Shown piece by piece: positions 50,442 through 60,204 of a DNA stretch of 64,000 nt; position 1 is the first letter of the stretch; every line of letters starts with the position of its first letter. The stretch is taken from assembly GCA_003599025.1 (NCBI GenBank), contig QZIL01000021.1, positions 1-64,000 of the forward strand. The letters run 5' to 3'. This stretch comes from Nitrospiraceae bacterium. Its GTDB lineage: Bacteria > Nitrospirota > Thermodesulfovibrionia > UBA6902. The notes beneath the pieces are model-generated. The model was given only the letters and a program-made list of their open reading frames with translations. It was not told where the DNA came from and did no database searches. A program made the translations under genes and the position numbers.

Positions 50442-51109
50442 CAAGATTTCATCAACACTTATATTCAGATACAAGCTTAGACGAGTTAGTCACCTATAGC
50501 ATTCACTCTTTGCTAGAAGAAAGTAAAGAAGCAACTTTCGAGAACATTGTTGCTAAATGTTTTGAACTATTTCCGGAAAAGTTTTCCCTTATCGGATATC
50601 CTCAATGGCCTGATTCTGCAAGAGTAAATAAGTCATGGCTCAGATGTAGAACTGACTTCAAATATATAAAAGGGTCTGTCAAGAGCGGATTTGCACTTAC
50701 TTCAAAAGGACTTGAGATTGTAGAAAAAGTTCAGAAGAAATTAAGGCGACCTGTATCAGAAAAAATTGCAGTTTCACAAAAGAAAGCTAAGGAAAGAACT
50801 AAAGAGGAACAATTCATTAACGAGTTGGAACGATCCGAAGTTTTCAAGAGATACCTATCTGACCATGATAAGACAGAAATCAGCCATTTTGAATTTTGCG
50901 ATATGCTTTATTGCACACTTGAAAGTTCACCTAAAGCATTAAAGGAAAATTTAGATAAATTAAAAGGATATGCTCAAAAGTTAAATAGGAATGAAGTATT
51001 AAAATTTCTGATTTTTTCTGAAATAAAATTATTCCACTTATTGCAAGGCAAAGCTTCGCAAAACGAATATGTCGGAGGCATGAACAAAGGGAAAACAAAG
51101 GGGGTATAA
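50438..51109 (+). CDS. Hypothetical protein with winged-helix-like N-terminus
   Basis: 223 aa, GTG start; LVTYSIHSLLEESKEATFENIVAKCFELFPEKFSLIGYPQWPDSARVNKSWLRCRTDFKYIKGSVKSGFALTSKG; 1 nt before the next gene. Confidence 0.75.
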   Translation: MTRFHQHLYSDTSLDELVTYSIHSLLEESKEATFENIVAKCFELFPEKFSLIGYPQWPDSARVNKSWLRCRTDFKYIKGSVKSGFALTSKGLEIVEKVQKKLRRPVSEKIAVSQKKAKERTKEEQFINELERSEVFKRYLSDHDKTEISHFEFCDMLYCTLESSPKALKENLDKLKGYAQKLNRNEVLKFLIFSEIKLFHLLQGKASQNEYVGGMNKGKTKGV

Positions 51110-51110
51110 C

Positions 51111-53027
51111 ATGTCAGTTGTTCGGAGAGACCTCAAAATAGATAAACGCGTTGTAAAACAGTTATCCGAGTCAGCTATAAAAAAAGACCCCGTTCAAGCA
51201 TTGGTCGAATTAATTACAAATAGCGATGATAGCTACAGGAGACTTGAAAGCCATGGGTTGACAACTACGGGTAATATCGTAGTAGAAGTTGTCCGGAAAC
51301 ATAAAAACAGTATATTTAGCTTAATTGACCAAGCTGAAGGATTTGATGACCAAACGATGGATGAGCGAGTTGGCGGATTTGGAACTAATACAAGTGGTTT
51401 AACCAAAGGATTAAATGTGAGAGGTTTCTTTGGGCGTGGACTTAAAGAGGCCATTTTAGGATTAGGCAATGGCTCAGTCAGTAGTGTTAGAGATGGATAT
51501 CAATATATCTGTTCTTTAAATGAAGAAGCATTCTACGAAAGAGAAGACGCTGTTAAATTGAATAAAGAACTTAAAAAGAAGCTTGCAGATGAATTTGGAA
51601 TAGATAAAAATGGCACAGTAATTACTATCTCTGTTACTAAAGATGGCGTGAATATTCCTCAAATCGATAATTTAACTTATCAATTAGCGAGATATTTCAG
51701 TTTAAGAGATATAACTTCTTCTAAGAAGAGGTCTGTATATCTCATAGAAAAAGATGAAAAGGGCCGAAGCAAGAAAAATCCTATAAGATTAGAATACCAG
51801 ATCCCTTTAGGAAAGGAAGTTCTTAATAAAAAGGGAATATCCCTTGAAAATTATTCATCAGCAGAAGTTGATTTGCAAATATTCAAAGCAACAGATCTAT
51901 TGACTCAAGATGGTCCATGTAGAGAAGGCGGAATATTAATAAAAGGTAAAACTGCTATACATGATGTGACTTTATTTGGTTATGAAGATAATCCTTACGC
52001 TCAAAAAATATTTGGATATGTTAAGTGTAAATATATAGACGAGTTAATGAAAAAAGAAGAGCCTATCCTTTCAGATAGAAGGGATGGATTGGATTGGCAT
52101 CATCCTTTATGTAAGGCTTTGAGGGATGTTGTTACAAAAGAACTTAAACCTATAGTAGACGAAATTAAAAGAGAAGAGGAGAGCCAAAAAAAGTTAGTAG
52201 AGAATGAAAAAACCAGACAGCGCTTCCTTACCGCAATAGAAAAAATTAATCAAATAGCACTTCAAGAACTAGGAGCAGAAGGAGAAGGCAGGTCAAAAGA
52301 AAAGGAAGGAAAACCGTCAACGCCACCTCCAAATGGATTTGATTTCATACCCGAATATTATCAAATTATTGCTGGAAACAGAGCAACTCTTACATTAAAG
52401 GTCGTTGTTCCATGGGTAATCCCTTCCGGAAGCATTATAAACGTCGAAACTGACAGCGATGATATAAGAATTGAAAATAAAATTTTTACTGTTAAAGAAG
52501 AGGAAGCAGTAGATGGAGTCGTTGTATTGAATCCAAAGATTTATGGTAAACGAGTTGGCACTGAAGCAATTATTACTGCAAGAACAAAAGATTTTAAAGC
52601 AGAGGCTCTTATTAAAGTAGTCGCTGCGATAGATAAAAAAAATAAGCACAAAGAGAGGAAGGGCAAAACAAAAGAAGGCCTTTTTAATGATATAAAATAT
52701 GATCCCGCATTAGGCCCAAAAGTTAGACATTACTTCGACAAAGAAGCAAGTATTATTAAAATATCTAGTAAGCACCCATCTGTTGAAGTATATTTAGGCC
52801 CCAATGGTGAGGGGCAAGATGCTTTGCATTGTCAAGTACTTGTAGCGGAATTGGTAACGGACGCCGTGTGTCGTGAATTAGCAAGAAGAAAAGCTGAGAC
52901 TGGTAGACTTCCAATCTTAGGTGAATATATGGATGCAGTTAATAGAGAGCATTACAGATTAATAAATGAATACGCACATATTATTCATCAGTATTTGGTC
53001 GCACCGGAAGGTAGAAGAAAGAAATAA
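51111..53027 (+). CDS. GHKL (HSP90/gyrase/MORC-like) ATPase with Ig-like mid-region
   Basis: Bergerat motifs: ALVELITNSDDSY (N box), IDQAEGFDD (DxxxG), VRGFFGRGLKEAILGLGNGSV (GxxGxG). Confidence 0.87.
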   Translation: MSVVRRDLKIDKRVVKQLSESAIKKDPVQALVELITNSDDSYRRLESHGLTTTGNIVVEVVRKHKNSIFSLIDQAEGFDDQTMDERVGGFGTNTSGLTKGLNVRGFFGRGLKEAILGLGNGSVSSVRDGYQYICSLNEEAFYEREDAVKLNKELKKKLADEFGIDKNGTVITISVTKDGVNIPQIDNLTYQLARYFSLRDITSSKKRSVYLIEKDEKGRSKKNPIRLEYQIPLGKEVLNKKGISLENYSSAEVDLQIFKATDLLTQDGPCREGGILIKGKTAIHDVTLFGYEDNPYAQKIFGYVKCKYIDELMKKEEPILSDRRDGLDWHHPLCKALRDVVTKELKPIVDEIKREEESQKKLVENEKTRQRFLTAIEKINQIALQELGAEGEGRSKEKEGKPSTPPPNGFDFIPEYYQIIAGNRATLTLKVVVPWVIPSGSIINVETDSDDIRIENKIFTVKEEEAVDGVVVLNPKIYGKRVGTEAIITARTKDFKAEALIKVVAAIDKKNKHKERKGKTKEGLFNDIKYDPALGPKVRHYFDKEASIIKISSKHPSVEVYLGPNGEGQDALHCQVLVAELVTDAVCRELARRKAETGRLPILGEYMDAVNREHYRLINEYAHIIHQYLVAPEGRRKK

Positions 53028-53028
53028 A

Positions 53029-53775
53029 ATGACCAACGACATCTTAGACAAAATCGACTCCCTCAAATCCTCTCTCGACACCCATCGCCCATTCCCGGAC
53101 CATGTTGTCAAGCAGCTAAAAGACTATTACCGCATCGGCCTGACATATACGTCCAATGCGATTGAGGGGAACACTCTCACGGAGTCTGAAACAAAGGTTG
53201 TCATAGAAGACGGTATAACTATAGGCGGGAAGTCTTTGAGAGAACATAATGAGGCTATCGGACATGCCAAGGCCTACGACCATATTTATTCTCTCCTGAA
53301 CCGGAACATAACCGAAGAAGATGTTTTAATTCTTCATAAACTCTTTTTTCAGCTGATTGACTCCGAAGACGCAGGCAAGTACAGAAAGCGCAACGTCATC
53401 ATTACCGGAACTGATTACCTGCCCCCTCATTATGCTGAAGTGCCTGTGCTAATGAAGCGACATATTGAAAACATAAACGGTAAAGCTCAGGACAAACACC
53501 CTCTTGAGCAGGTAAGCGACCTTCATGCTGAATTTGAGGCGATTCATCCTTTCACAGACGGCAATGGCAGGATCGGAAGACTTTTATCAAGTATAATGAC
53601 TATGAAGAATGGCTACTGTCCCGTTATCGTGCCTCCCGTAAGAAGGGCGGAATACATAACTGCATTGCAAAAAACAAACAAAGGGGATGCATCCTCTCTA
53701 CGTACGTTTATTCTGAGTATCATTTATGAAGAAATGAAATCATTGCAGAAACTCGTGGAACACTTGATCAAGTAA
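53029..53775 (+). CDS. Fic family protein
   Basis: HPFTDGNGRIGRLL (HxFxDGNGRxxR) and N-terminal SNAIEGN inhibitory motif (S/T-xxx-E-G/N). ATG at 53029, 1 nt after the GHKL stop; the track start at 52966 lies within the GHKL gene. Confidence 0.95.
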   Translation: MTNDILDKIDSLKSSLDTHRPFPDHVVKQLKDYYRIGLTYTSNAIEGNTLTESETKVVIEDGITIGGKSLREHNEAIGHAKAYDHIYSLLNRNITEEDVLILHKLFFQLIDSEDAGKYRKRNVIITGTDYLPPHYAEVPVLMKRHIENINGKAQDKHPLEQVSDLHAEFEAIHPFTDGNGRIGRLLSSIMTMKNGYCPVIVPPVRRAEYITALQKTNKGDASSLRTFILSIIYEEMKSLQKLVEHLIK

Positions 53776-54035
53776 TTACCTGTTATAAATCATGTTGCAT
53801 TCACTGGCCTTTTACCCGGAAAATACATTTAACGTAATGCAGATGTTGGAAAATAAATTAATTTTCGATACATTAGACGCAACATTCACTTATCAGAGCG
53901 TAAACACTGTAATTCAAAACCATATGCATAATTTATATTTAATACATCGAGTTAATTAATTTGTTTTTCAATGTCTGCATTATTTAGGTTAAACAATAAT
54001 GCCTCATAAGGATAGTTTAATTTAGGCAGGAATAA

Positions 54036-56861
54036 GTGAAACAAGGGACCCTTTTCATAGCGCCCATCGGCGCGCGGAACAAAAGAGAGCATCTGTTCAG
54101 GGAAATACTCTCTCTGAACCCTGACAATAATTTTTCCTCTGTCCTTTTTCTAGGGCCGAACAATTTTGTCCTTTCAGAGACCAGGAGACAATTTTTTTCA
54201 TATCTGAAAAAACAGCATAACCGGTCCGCATATGTCCCGTTTCAGACATTTACCATAAAGCAACTCGCTTTACAGGATTATGAAATAACTCTCCCTTCAC
54301 CCCCTCTTAATTTAAGAGGGGGACGGGGGGAGTTACTGCAGACATCCAGCAGACCTTCGGTCATTTCCGAACTCATACGTCCCCTGCTTCTCTGCGAAAT
54401 CCTCAAAGATACCAATATCGGCTATGCTCGCATCCTTTCGGACCTTTACAGAAAAACCGGTCACTACATTTTGGACAAGTCCTTCGCACAAATAAAGGAA
54501 GAGATCAGTTCACTTATATTCGAAGAAAAGGCAAGGGAACGGGCTGTAAGGGCAATAGAAGTCCTTGAGTCTTATGAGGACGAATTGAAAGGGAAGAACC
54601 TCGTTGATCCCGTTAATGTACTGAGAGATGTAGGGGCTGGCCCCTGTGCCTGCCCTGGGCAACCACAGGGGATTGCCCCTACAATAGTCATAGACGGTTT
54701 CTTTGATCCCACCCCGCTTGAAATGGAGCTTGTGAAAACACTCCTTGACAGGACTGAAAACGCGTTTGTGCTGGCAGAAGAAGGTACCGAAATACTCCAG
54801 GGCATACGGTCGTATCAGCCGGGAATGGAAACAAAACAGTTAACGCCCACACTCACAAGAGAAAAGACAGGCTGTTACACATATCCCGCAATGGAAGATG
54901 AGGTTGAAGGCATTGTGCGTAACGTAAAGAAGCTCCTGCTCGAGGGCATGAAGCCGTGGGAGATAACAGTCAGTTTTTCTGTCCTGTCAAAGTATCTGCC
55001 GATGACAAGGAGAATTTTCAAAAAACACGGGGTCCCTCTGAATATCGGAGAATATGACCTGTCAACCACAGGGCCTGTGACAGCACTGCTGGAGCTGCTG
55101 AACTGCATTGTGGAAGACTATCCGAGGAATGCGCTCCTCTCTTTTATGACCTCTCCGTACTTCCCGAACATTCCGGATGCCCTTAAAGAACGTGCCGTCA
55201 GTTATTCATACAGGGCAGGGATCATCAAGGGGAAGCAGTCCTGGCTCTCTCTTAAAGGTGTCCTGCAGGCCCGGCATGAAGAAAGGGTGTCAGAGGCTGA
55301 AAAGGAACGGCTGGATGATTTTCACAAGGAGATCAGCAGGATCATTGCGGTCATTGAAAATATAAAACAGAAGAAAGACCTTCTCCCGTTTATCAATGAA
55401 TTTGAGGCCGCGATTGATAAATGGGGCTTTTATGATTACTTCAAGTCCCCGGAAAAAAACCTGCCGGGAGATGACACAGCTGACAGACTGATCAGCCTGT
55501 TTTCTGAACTGAGACATTTCGCCGGAATATATTCGCAGGGACCCGGGACAGCAGGTACACCTGAATTTTATCTAAGGTATCTGCTGCAGGATATGACCGG
55601 CTTTGATGAAAGAAAGGACGGGGTGAAGATCATACCTTATGAACTGGCTGCAGGGACCGAGCCTGAGGCTTTTTTCTTCGGGGGGGTTCTTGAGGGCGAT
55701 TTCCCCTCGAGGCCTGACATAGACCCCATACTGCCTGAGAAAGTAAAAAAGGCCCTGGGCATGCCAGATCTGGAGCATTACATGAACAGGCAGAAACTCT
55801 ATTTCAACAGGCTCCTCAATATTTCACGGCATGACCCGGTCTTTTCCTGTCCTGCTGCCGAGGGTGATAAAATATTCCTCCCCTCGCCATTTCTTGACTG
55901 GGAAAAGATGCTTTCACCCATTGAATTCAATATCTTCACTGATGAAGATGTCCTGGTTAGGAAAGGTTCCGCACAGAAACCTGAGAGCAGCACCAGTGCA
56001 GAGACATATTTTGACAACAACTCTGCAGGCATCCTGCGCAGCATCATCGGGGCGATGTCAAAGAGATACTTCAGGGTGACGGACCTTGATTATTACAGAA
56101 AATGCCCCTTCAGATTTTATCTTGACAGGATACTCGGCCTTGAAATGGAAAAGCCCCCGAGATTTGAGGTGGAGTACAGGCTGTGGGGCACACTTGCTCA
56201 CAGGACGATGGAGCTCTTGTTCAAAGACAGAGAGTGGAAAATGGACGAGTTTGAGGACAGGCTTTTCAAGTCTCTTGAGCAATGCCTGAAGGAGATCCCG
56301 ATAGCTGAATTCTGGGCAGATGTAACAAGGGAAATATTCCGCAATCTCCTCCCCTTGCTCGGGAAGCAGGAGACCGACCTCAGACTGAAGGGCTACATTC
56401 CATGGCTTGTAGAGGAAAAGATAGATGCTGAGATCGAAGGGGTGAAATTCAGAGGAAAGATTGACAGGATTGACAGAAAGATTCAAGATTCAAGATTCAA
56501 GAGTCAAGATAATCCCCCCTTTGGCAAAGGGGGGCAGGGGGGATTTTCAGATGATTCGGTCATTCTCCTGGATTACAAGACCGGGGAGATTGACAGGAAA
56601 AGCCTCCAGCTGCCCCTGTACTCCCGGATGTGGCAGGAGACGCATTCACAGCAGGTGGATGAAGCCGGATACTATTCTCTGAAGGACGGCAAGTTGACAT
56701 CTTACCCGCCGAAGAAAAAAAGCATGGAGGAGTTTATCAGGGAGGCGCTGGAAGAAGCAGCAGTGCTTATAACACAGATGAAGAAAGGCATGTTCCCGGC
56801 AGAGCCGGTCACTAATGCATGCAGAAACTGCGATCACAGCGCATTGTGCGGGAAAGGGTGA
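54036..56861 (+). CDS. addB: AddB-like PD-(D/E)XK nuclease/helicase subunit
   Basis: RVTDLDYYRKCPFRFYLDRILGLE; LWGTLAHRTMELLF; GKIDRID...ILLDYKTG; C-terminal CRNCDHSALC Fe-S type Cys. GTG start. Confidence 0.85.
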   Translation: MKQGTLFIAPIGARNKREHLFREILSLNPDNNFSSVLFLGPNNFVLSETRRQFFSYLKKQHNRSAYVPFQTFTIKQLALQDYEITLPSPPLNLRGGRGELLQTSSRPSVISELIRPLLLCEILKDTNIGYARILSDLYRKTGHYILDKSFAQIKEEISSLIFEEKARERAVRAIEVLESYEDELKGKNLVDPVNVLRDVGAGPCACPGQPQGIAPTIVIDGFFDPTPLEMELVKTLLDRTENAFVLAEEGTEILQGIRSYQPGMETKQLTPTLTREKTGCYTYPAMEDEVEGIVRNVKKLLLEGMKPWEITVSFSVLSKYLPMTRRIFKKHGVPLNIGEYDLSTTGPVTALLELLNCIVEDYPRNALLSFMTSPYFPNIPDALKERAVSYSYRAGIIKGKQSWLSLKGVLQARHEERVSEAEKERLDDFHKEISRIIAVIENIKQKKDLLPFINEFEAAIDKWGFYDYFKSPEKNLPGDDTADRLISLFSELRHFAGIYSQGPGTAGTPEFYLRYLLQDMTGFDERKDGVKIIPYELAAGTEPEAFFFGGVLEGDFPSRPDIDPILPEKVKKALGMPDLEHYMNRQKLYFNRLLNISRHDPVFSCPAAEGDKIFLPSPFLDWEKMLSPIEFNIFTDEDVLVRKGSAQKPESSTSAETYFDNNSAGILRSIIGAMSKRYFRVTDLDYYRKCPFRFYLDRILGLEMEKPPRFEVEYRLWGTLAHRTMELLFKDREWKMDEFEDRLFKSLEQCLKEIPIAEFWADVTREIFRNLLPLLGKQETDLRLKGYIPWLVEEKIDAEIEGVKFRGKIDRIDRKIQDSRFKSQDNPPFGKGGQGGFSDDSVILLDYKTGEIDRKSLQLPLYSRMWQETHSQQVDEAGYYSLKDGKLTSYPPKKKSMEEFIREALEEAAVLITQMKKGMFPAEPVTNACRNCDHSALCGKG
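54287..54337. repeat. In-frame palindromic repeat inside addB
   Basis: aactctcccttcaccccctcttaatttaagagggggacggggggagtt, read through as LPSPPLNLRGGRGEL. Confidence 0.75.
54630..54683. repeat. In-frame inverted repeat inside addB
   Basis: gtaggggctggcccctgtgcctgccctgggcaaccacaggggattgcccctaca, read through as VGAGPCACPGQPQGIAPT. Confidence 0.8.
56481..56547. repeat. In-frame simple repeat plus palindrome inside addB
   Basis: attcaagattcaagattcaagagtcaag followed by aatcccccctttggcaaaggggggcaggggggatttt, read as IQDSRFKSQDNPPFGKGGQGGF. Confidence 0.8.
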
Positions 56862-56880
56862 ATGGGTTTGGCATATGTTT

Positions 56881-56971
56881 GTCATTCCCGCGAAGGCGGG
56901 AATCCAGACACCGTCCCTGCGGAAGCAGGGAACCATCAAGTAACTGGATTCCGGGTCAAGCCCGGAATGAC
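56881..56971. repeat. Dispersed palindromic repeat between addB and addA
   Basis: gtcattcccgcgaaggcgggaatccag...ctggattccgggtcaagcccggaatgac. Confidence 0.8.
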
Positions 56972-57021
56972 GTCTATGAGGCTTTATTAACATATATCTT
57001 GGTAACACCTGACAACTATAC

Positions 57022-60000
57022 ATGAGCTATTTAGACACAAATAAAAGCGTAATGATCTCTTCTCCGGCAGGTTCCGGCAAGACCGAGAAGCTGGCGCGGC
57101 GCTATATCGCACTTCTTCAGAGCGGAGTGGATGTGGAGAGGGTCCTGGCTATCACATTCACCGACAAGGCGGCCGCGGAGATGAAACAGAGGATACTCCG
57201 CATTCTCAGGGATGAAGATGATAAATTGTTCCGCAGCCTGCTCGAAAAAATGCCGCTCATGCGCGTGACCACGATACATTCCTTCTGCGGGACCCTGCTG
57301 AGGCGCTTTTCCTTTGACGCGGACATTGACCCTAATTACCGGATCTCTGATGAAATTGCTTCAGGCATGGAATGGGAAGAAATATTATATGACATACTGA
57401 TGGATGTAGGGACACGGCAAACCCCCCTTTTAATTCCCCCCTTGGTAAGGGGGGACTCAGAGGGGTCAAGTACTTCGGGCTTCATCCTGCAGACACTGAG
57501 CGAAAAGGGTTTCAGGGGGCTGGACTATTTTAAAGGAACAATGGATTATCTCTTCAAAAAAAGACCGTTCTCTCTTGAGGCCCAGTCCTTCATCCATGTT
57601 CCGTCAGTGAGTGATGAATTGATAGAAGAACTGCATTCATGGGACGGTGCAGCAGATGCCATTGATAATTATAAAAGACTTTTTCTGAAGGGTTCCCGGA
57701 AGGAACTGGAATACATTAAAGAGTCCTTTTTGACAGCAGACGGGACTCCCCGCAAAAGGACCCCTTCTCACCTGAAAGGCATAGAAAATTATCATGAGTG
57801 GGCACAGAAAATGTCCTTTTACTGGATAGACACAAGACTTGAGGAATGTTCAGAACGGAGCGAAAGGCTCTGGACCATATTTAACACGTGTCTCCACAAT
57901 TACTCCGCAAGAAAAAGATCAAAAGGTGTGCTCGATTTCAGCGACCTTGAATATCTTGCCTACCGTATGCTCACTGAAAACCCGGAATGGGCAAACATCC
58001 TTTACGCCTTTGACGAAAAGACCGACCACATCCTCGTCGATGAATTCCAGGACACGAACAATTTCCAGTGGGCAGTCATCAACAAGCTTACAGAAGAGTG
58101 GCGCTCCGGCCTTGGCGCCAAAAGGGAGGGAGGCACCAGGCCCACGATATTTTTTGTCGGGGACGAAAAGCAGTCGGTCTACTTGTTCAGGGGGGCGAAT
58201 GTTGAGATTTTCCACAGGGCAAAGGCCCAGATGGAGACCTGGCTCGGAAAGGAATTTCTGTACGAGGAGGCAAAGGAGAATTACCGGAGCAGGCCGGCGA
58301 TCATCAATTTCACCAACATAGTTTTTTCAAAGGTAATGGGCCGTCCCGGCAACTGGCCCTGGATAACACGCTACAGCCCCTTTACTGCAAAGAGGCCGGG
58401 CTTTCCGAATAATGGACGCATCGAACTGATACTCCTCCAGCCTGAGGAAGATATAAAAATAGAGGAGAGGAAGCTGAAAGAGGCTGACGTTATCGCGCAG
58501 AGGATAAAGTCCATTAACGGCAATTTCGAACTTGCAGAGCGGGGCAGCGAGCTGAAGAGGGTTTGCAGGTATTCGGACATCGCTATACTGCTTAAAAAGA
58601 GGACGCATCTCGCACCATATGAAGAGGCCCTGAGGAAATACAGCATCCCCTTTGTTGCTGTGAAGGGGATCGGGTTTTATCAGGAGACTGAGATCGCAAT
58701 GCTGAGGGCACTGGTATTTTTCCTCTCAAACCAGCATGACGATTACAGCCTCTATCTCCTGCTTAAAAGCCCCCTGTTCAATGTCCCCGAAAGCGATATC
58801 CTTCAATTGGTCAGACTGGAAGGCGAAAGCCTGTTTGAGAAGATGGGGAATACCCCCCCTTTAGATAAGGGGGGACACAGGGGGGTTAATGAAGCCTTCA
58901 CCCTCCTCCAGAACTGGCTCACACAATCAGCGCATATGCCAATTGCTGAACTGATCGAACACGCCCTTGTCCGCACCAGGGCGTGGATATATTTCCATGA
59001 GGAACAGAAAAGGGCAAATATAAAGAAATTCATACGTATCATTGAGGACCTTGAGGCAGGAGGAAGCACGCTTGTCCGTACAAGGGAATTTCTTGAGAGG
59101 ACAATTAACGAGCAGGAGGCAAAGGCAAATGTCAATACCGAGGGCATGAATGCAGTGAGCATTATGACCATTCATGCTGCAAAAGGGCTTGAATTCCCGG
59201 TTGTTATTGTGCCGGGGATCGAGGAGGCTTTCACTCCAAAGACAGGTGACAGCCTCATATATGAAATACCCCCCAGGGAAGGTCAGGAGCAGGGCCGGTT
59301 CTTTTTCAAATCATTGCCGGAAGCGTCAATACGGGACAGCGATGATGATTTCCTTATTCACAAGGCAAAGGAGATAGAGGAGCAGATAAGGCTTTTCTAT
59401 GTGGCGGTGACCCGGGCAGAAGAGGCCCTCATTCTCACCGGTTACTGGGACATCAGGGAAAACAGCTTTCTTGGTTTTCTCACTAAAGGCCTTGGGCTTG
59501 AGAAACAGAACGGGACGGTCATCGTTGAGGACCCGGACATCCCCGGACTGGCACTGCTGTCTGAAGAAGACGTCAGCATACTTTACAAACATGCGCGCAG
59601 GGAAGAAGTTATCCAGGCCGACTACGGCCGGATCGGAGTCATCCCCTTGTCCATCCCCAAGGCCGCTTCATGGCGGTCCGTGACTGAAACAGCTGAGGTA
59701 CGGAGCCGGCACGGAGAGGAGTGGCTGATAATCGGGGACATAATGCACAGGATATTTGAAGGCATATCAAAGGGGCTCATGCAGGAGCAGGACATACCAG
59801 CTAAGGCAGAGATGCTCTTCAGGGCAAAAGGGATGGGCAGGGAACAGATCGGAGACAGGATCGTGCTCATCAATAGAGACATAGAGACATTGAAGGCAAA
59901 AGGCGTCTGGCAGGACATTATAATGCCGGGCAAAGACAGATTCTCTGAACTCCCGTTTGTACTTGATGCCGGAGATAATGTATATAATGGAAGGATCGAC

Positions 60001-60204
60001 AGGATAATTAAAGAGAACAATGAATATAAAATTTATGACTACAAGACCTTCCCTGTCAAGGACAATGAGGTCAACTACCTTTTAAAGGAGTATTCCTTTC
60101 AGATGAATATATATAAGCAGGCCGTGCGGAGATTGTTTAAGACTGATGCTGTTAAGTCCCTTATTGTGTTTACGCATACGGGGGAAGTGAGGGAGTGCAG
60201 ATGA
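57022..60204 (+). CDS. addA: AddA-like UvrD/Rep-family helicase-nuclease
   Basis: SSPAGSGKTEKLARRYI (Walker A), VLAITFTDKAAAEMKQRI, DHILVDEFQDTNNFQW, FVGDEKQSVYLFRGAN, MTIHAAKGLEFPVVIVPG, LFYVAVTRAEEALIL, C-terminal YDYKTF. Confidence 0.92.
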   Translation: MSYLDTNKSVMISSPAGSGKTEKLARRYIALLQSGVDVERVLAITFTDKAAAEMKQRILRILRDEDDKLFRSLLEKMPLMRVTTIHSFCGTLLRRFSFDADIDPNYRISDEIASGMEWEEILYDILMDVGTRQTPLLIPPLVRGDSEGSSTSGFILQTLSEKGFRGLDYFKGTMDYLFKKRPFSLEAQSFIHVPSVSDELIEELHSWDGAADAIDNYKRLFLKGSRKELEYIKESFLTADGTPRKRTPSHLKGIENYHEWAQKMSFYWIDTRLEECSERSERLWTIFNTCLHNYSARKRSKGVLDFSDLEYLAYRMLTENPEWANILYAFDEKTDHILVDEFQDTNNFQWAVINKLTEEWRSGLGAKREGGTRPTIFFVGDEKQSVYLFRGANVEIFHRAKAQMETWLGKEFLYEEAKENYRSRPAIINFTNIVFSKVMGRPGNWPWITRYSPFTAKRPGFPNNGRIELILLQPEEDIKIEERKLKEADVIAQRIKSINGNFELAERGSELKRVCRYSDIAILLKKRTHLAPYEEALRKYSIPFVAVKGIGFYQETEIAMLRALVFFLSNQHDDYSLYLLLKSPLFNVPESDILQLVRLEGESLFEKMGNTPPLDKGGHRGVNEAFTLLQNWLTQSAHMPIAELIEHALVRTRAWIYFHEEQKRANIKKFIRIIEDLEAGGSTLVRTREFLERTINEQEAKANVNTEGMNAVSIMTIHAAKGLEFPVVIVPGIEEAFTPKTGDSLIYEIPPREGQEQGRFFFKSLPEASIRDSDDDFLIHKAKEIEEQIRLFYVAVTRAEEALILTGYWDIRENSFLGFLTKGLGLEKQNGTVIVEDPDIPGLALLSEEDVSILYKHARREEVIQADYGRIGVIPLSIPKAASWRSVTETAEVRSRHGEEWLIIGDIMHRIFEGISKGLMQEQDIPAKAEMLFRAKGMGREQIGDRIVLINRDIETLKAKGVWQDIIMPGKDRFSELPFVLDAGDNVYNGRIDRIIKENNEYKIYDYKTFPVKDNEVNYLLKEYSFQMNIYKQAVRRLFKTDAVKSLIVFTHTGEVRECR
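57419..57468. repeat. In-frame palindromic repeat inside addA
   Basis: aaaccccccttttaattccccccttggtaaggggggactcagaggggtc, read as TPLLIPPLVRGDSEGS. Confidence 0.8.
58847..58888. repeat. In-frame palindromic repeat inside addA
   Basis: gaataccccccctttagataaggggggacacaggggggtt, read as NTPPLDKGGHRGV. Confidence 0.8.
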
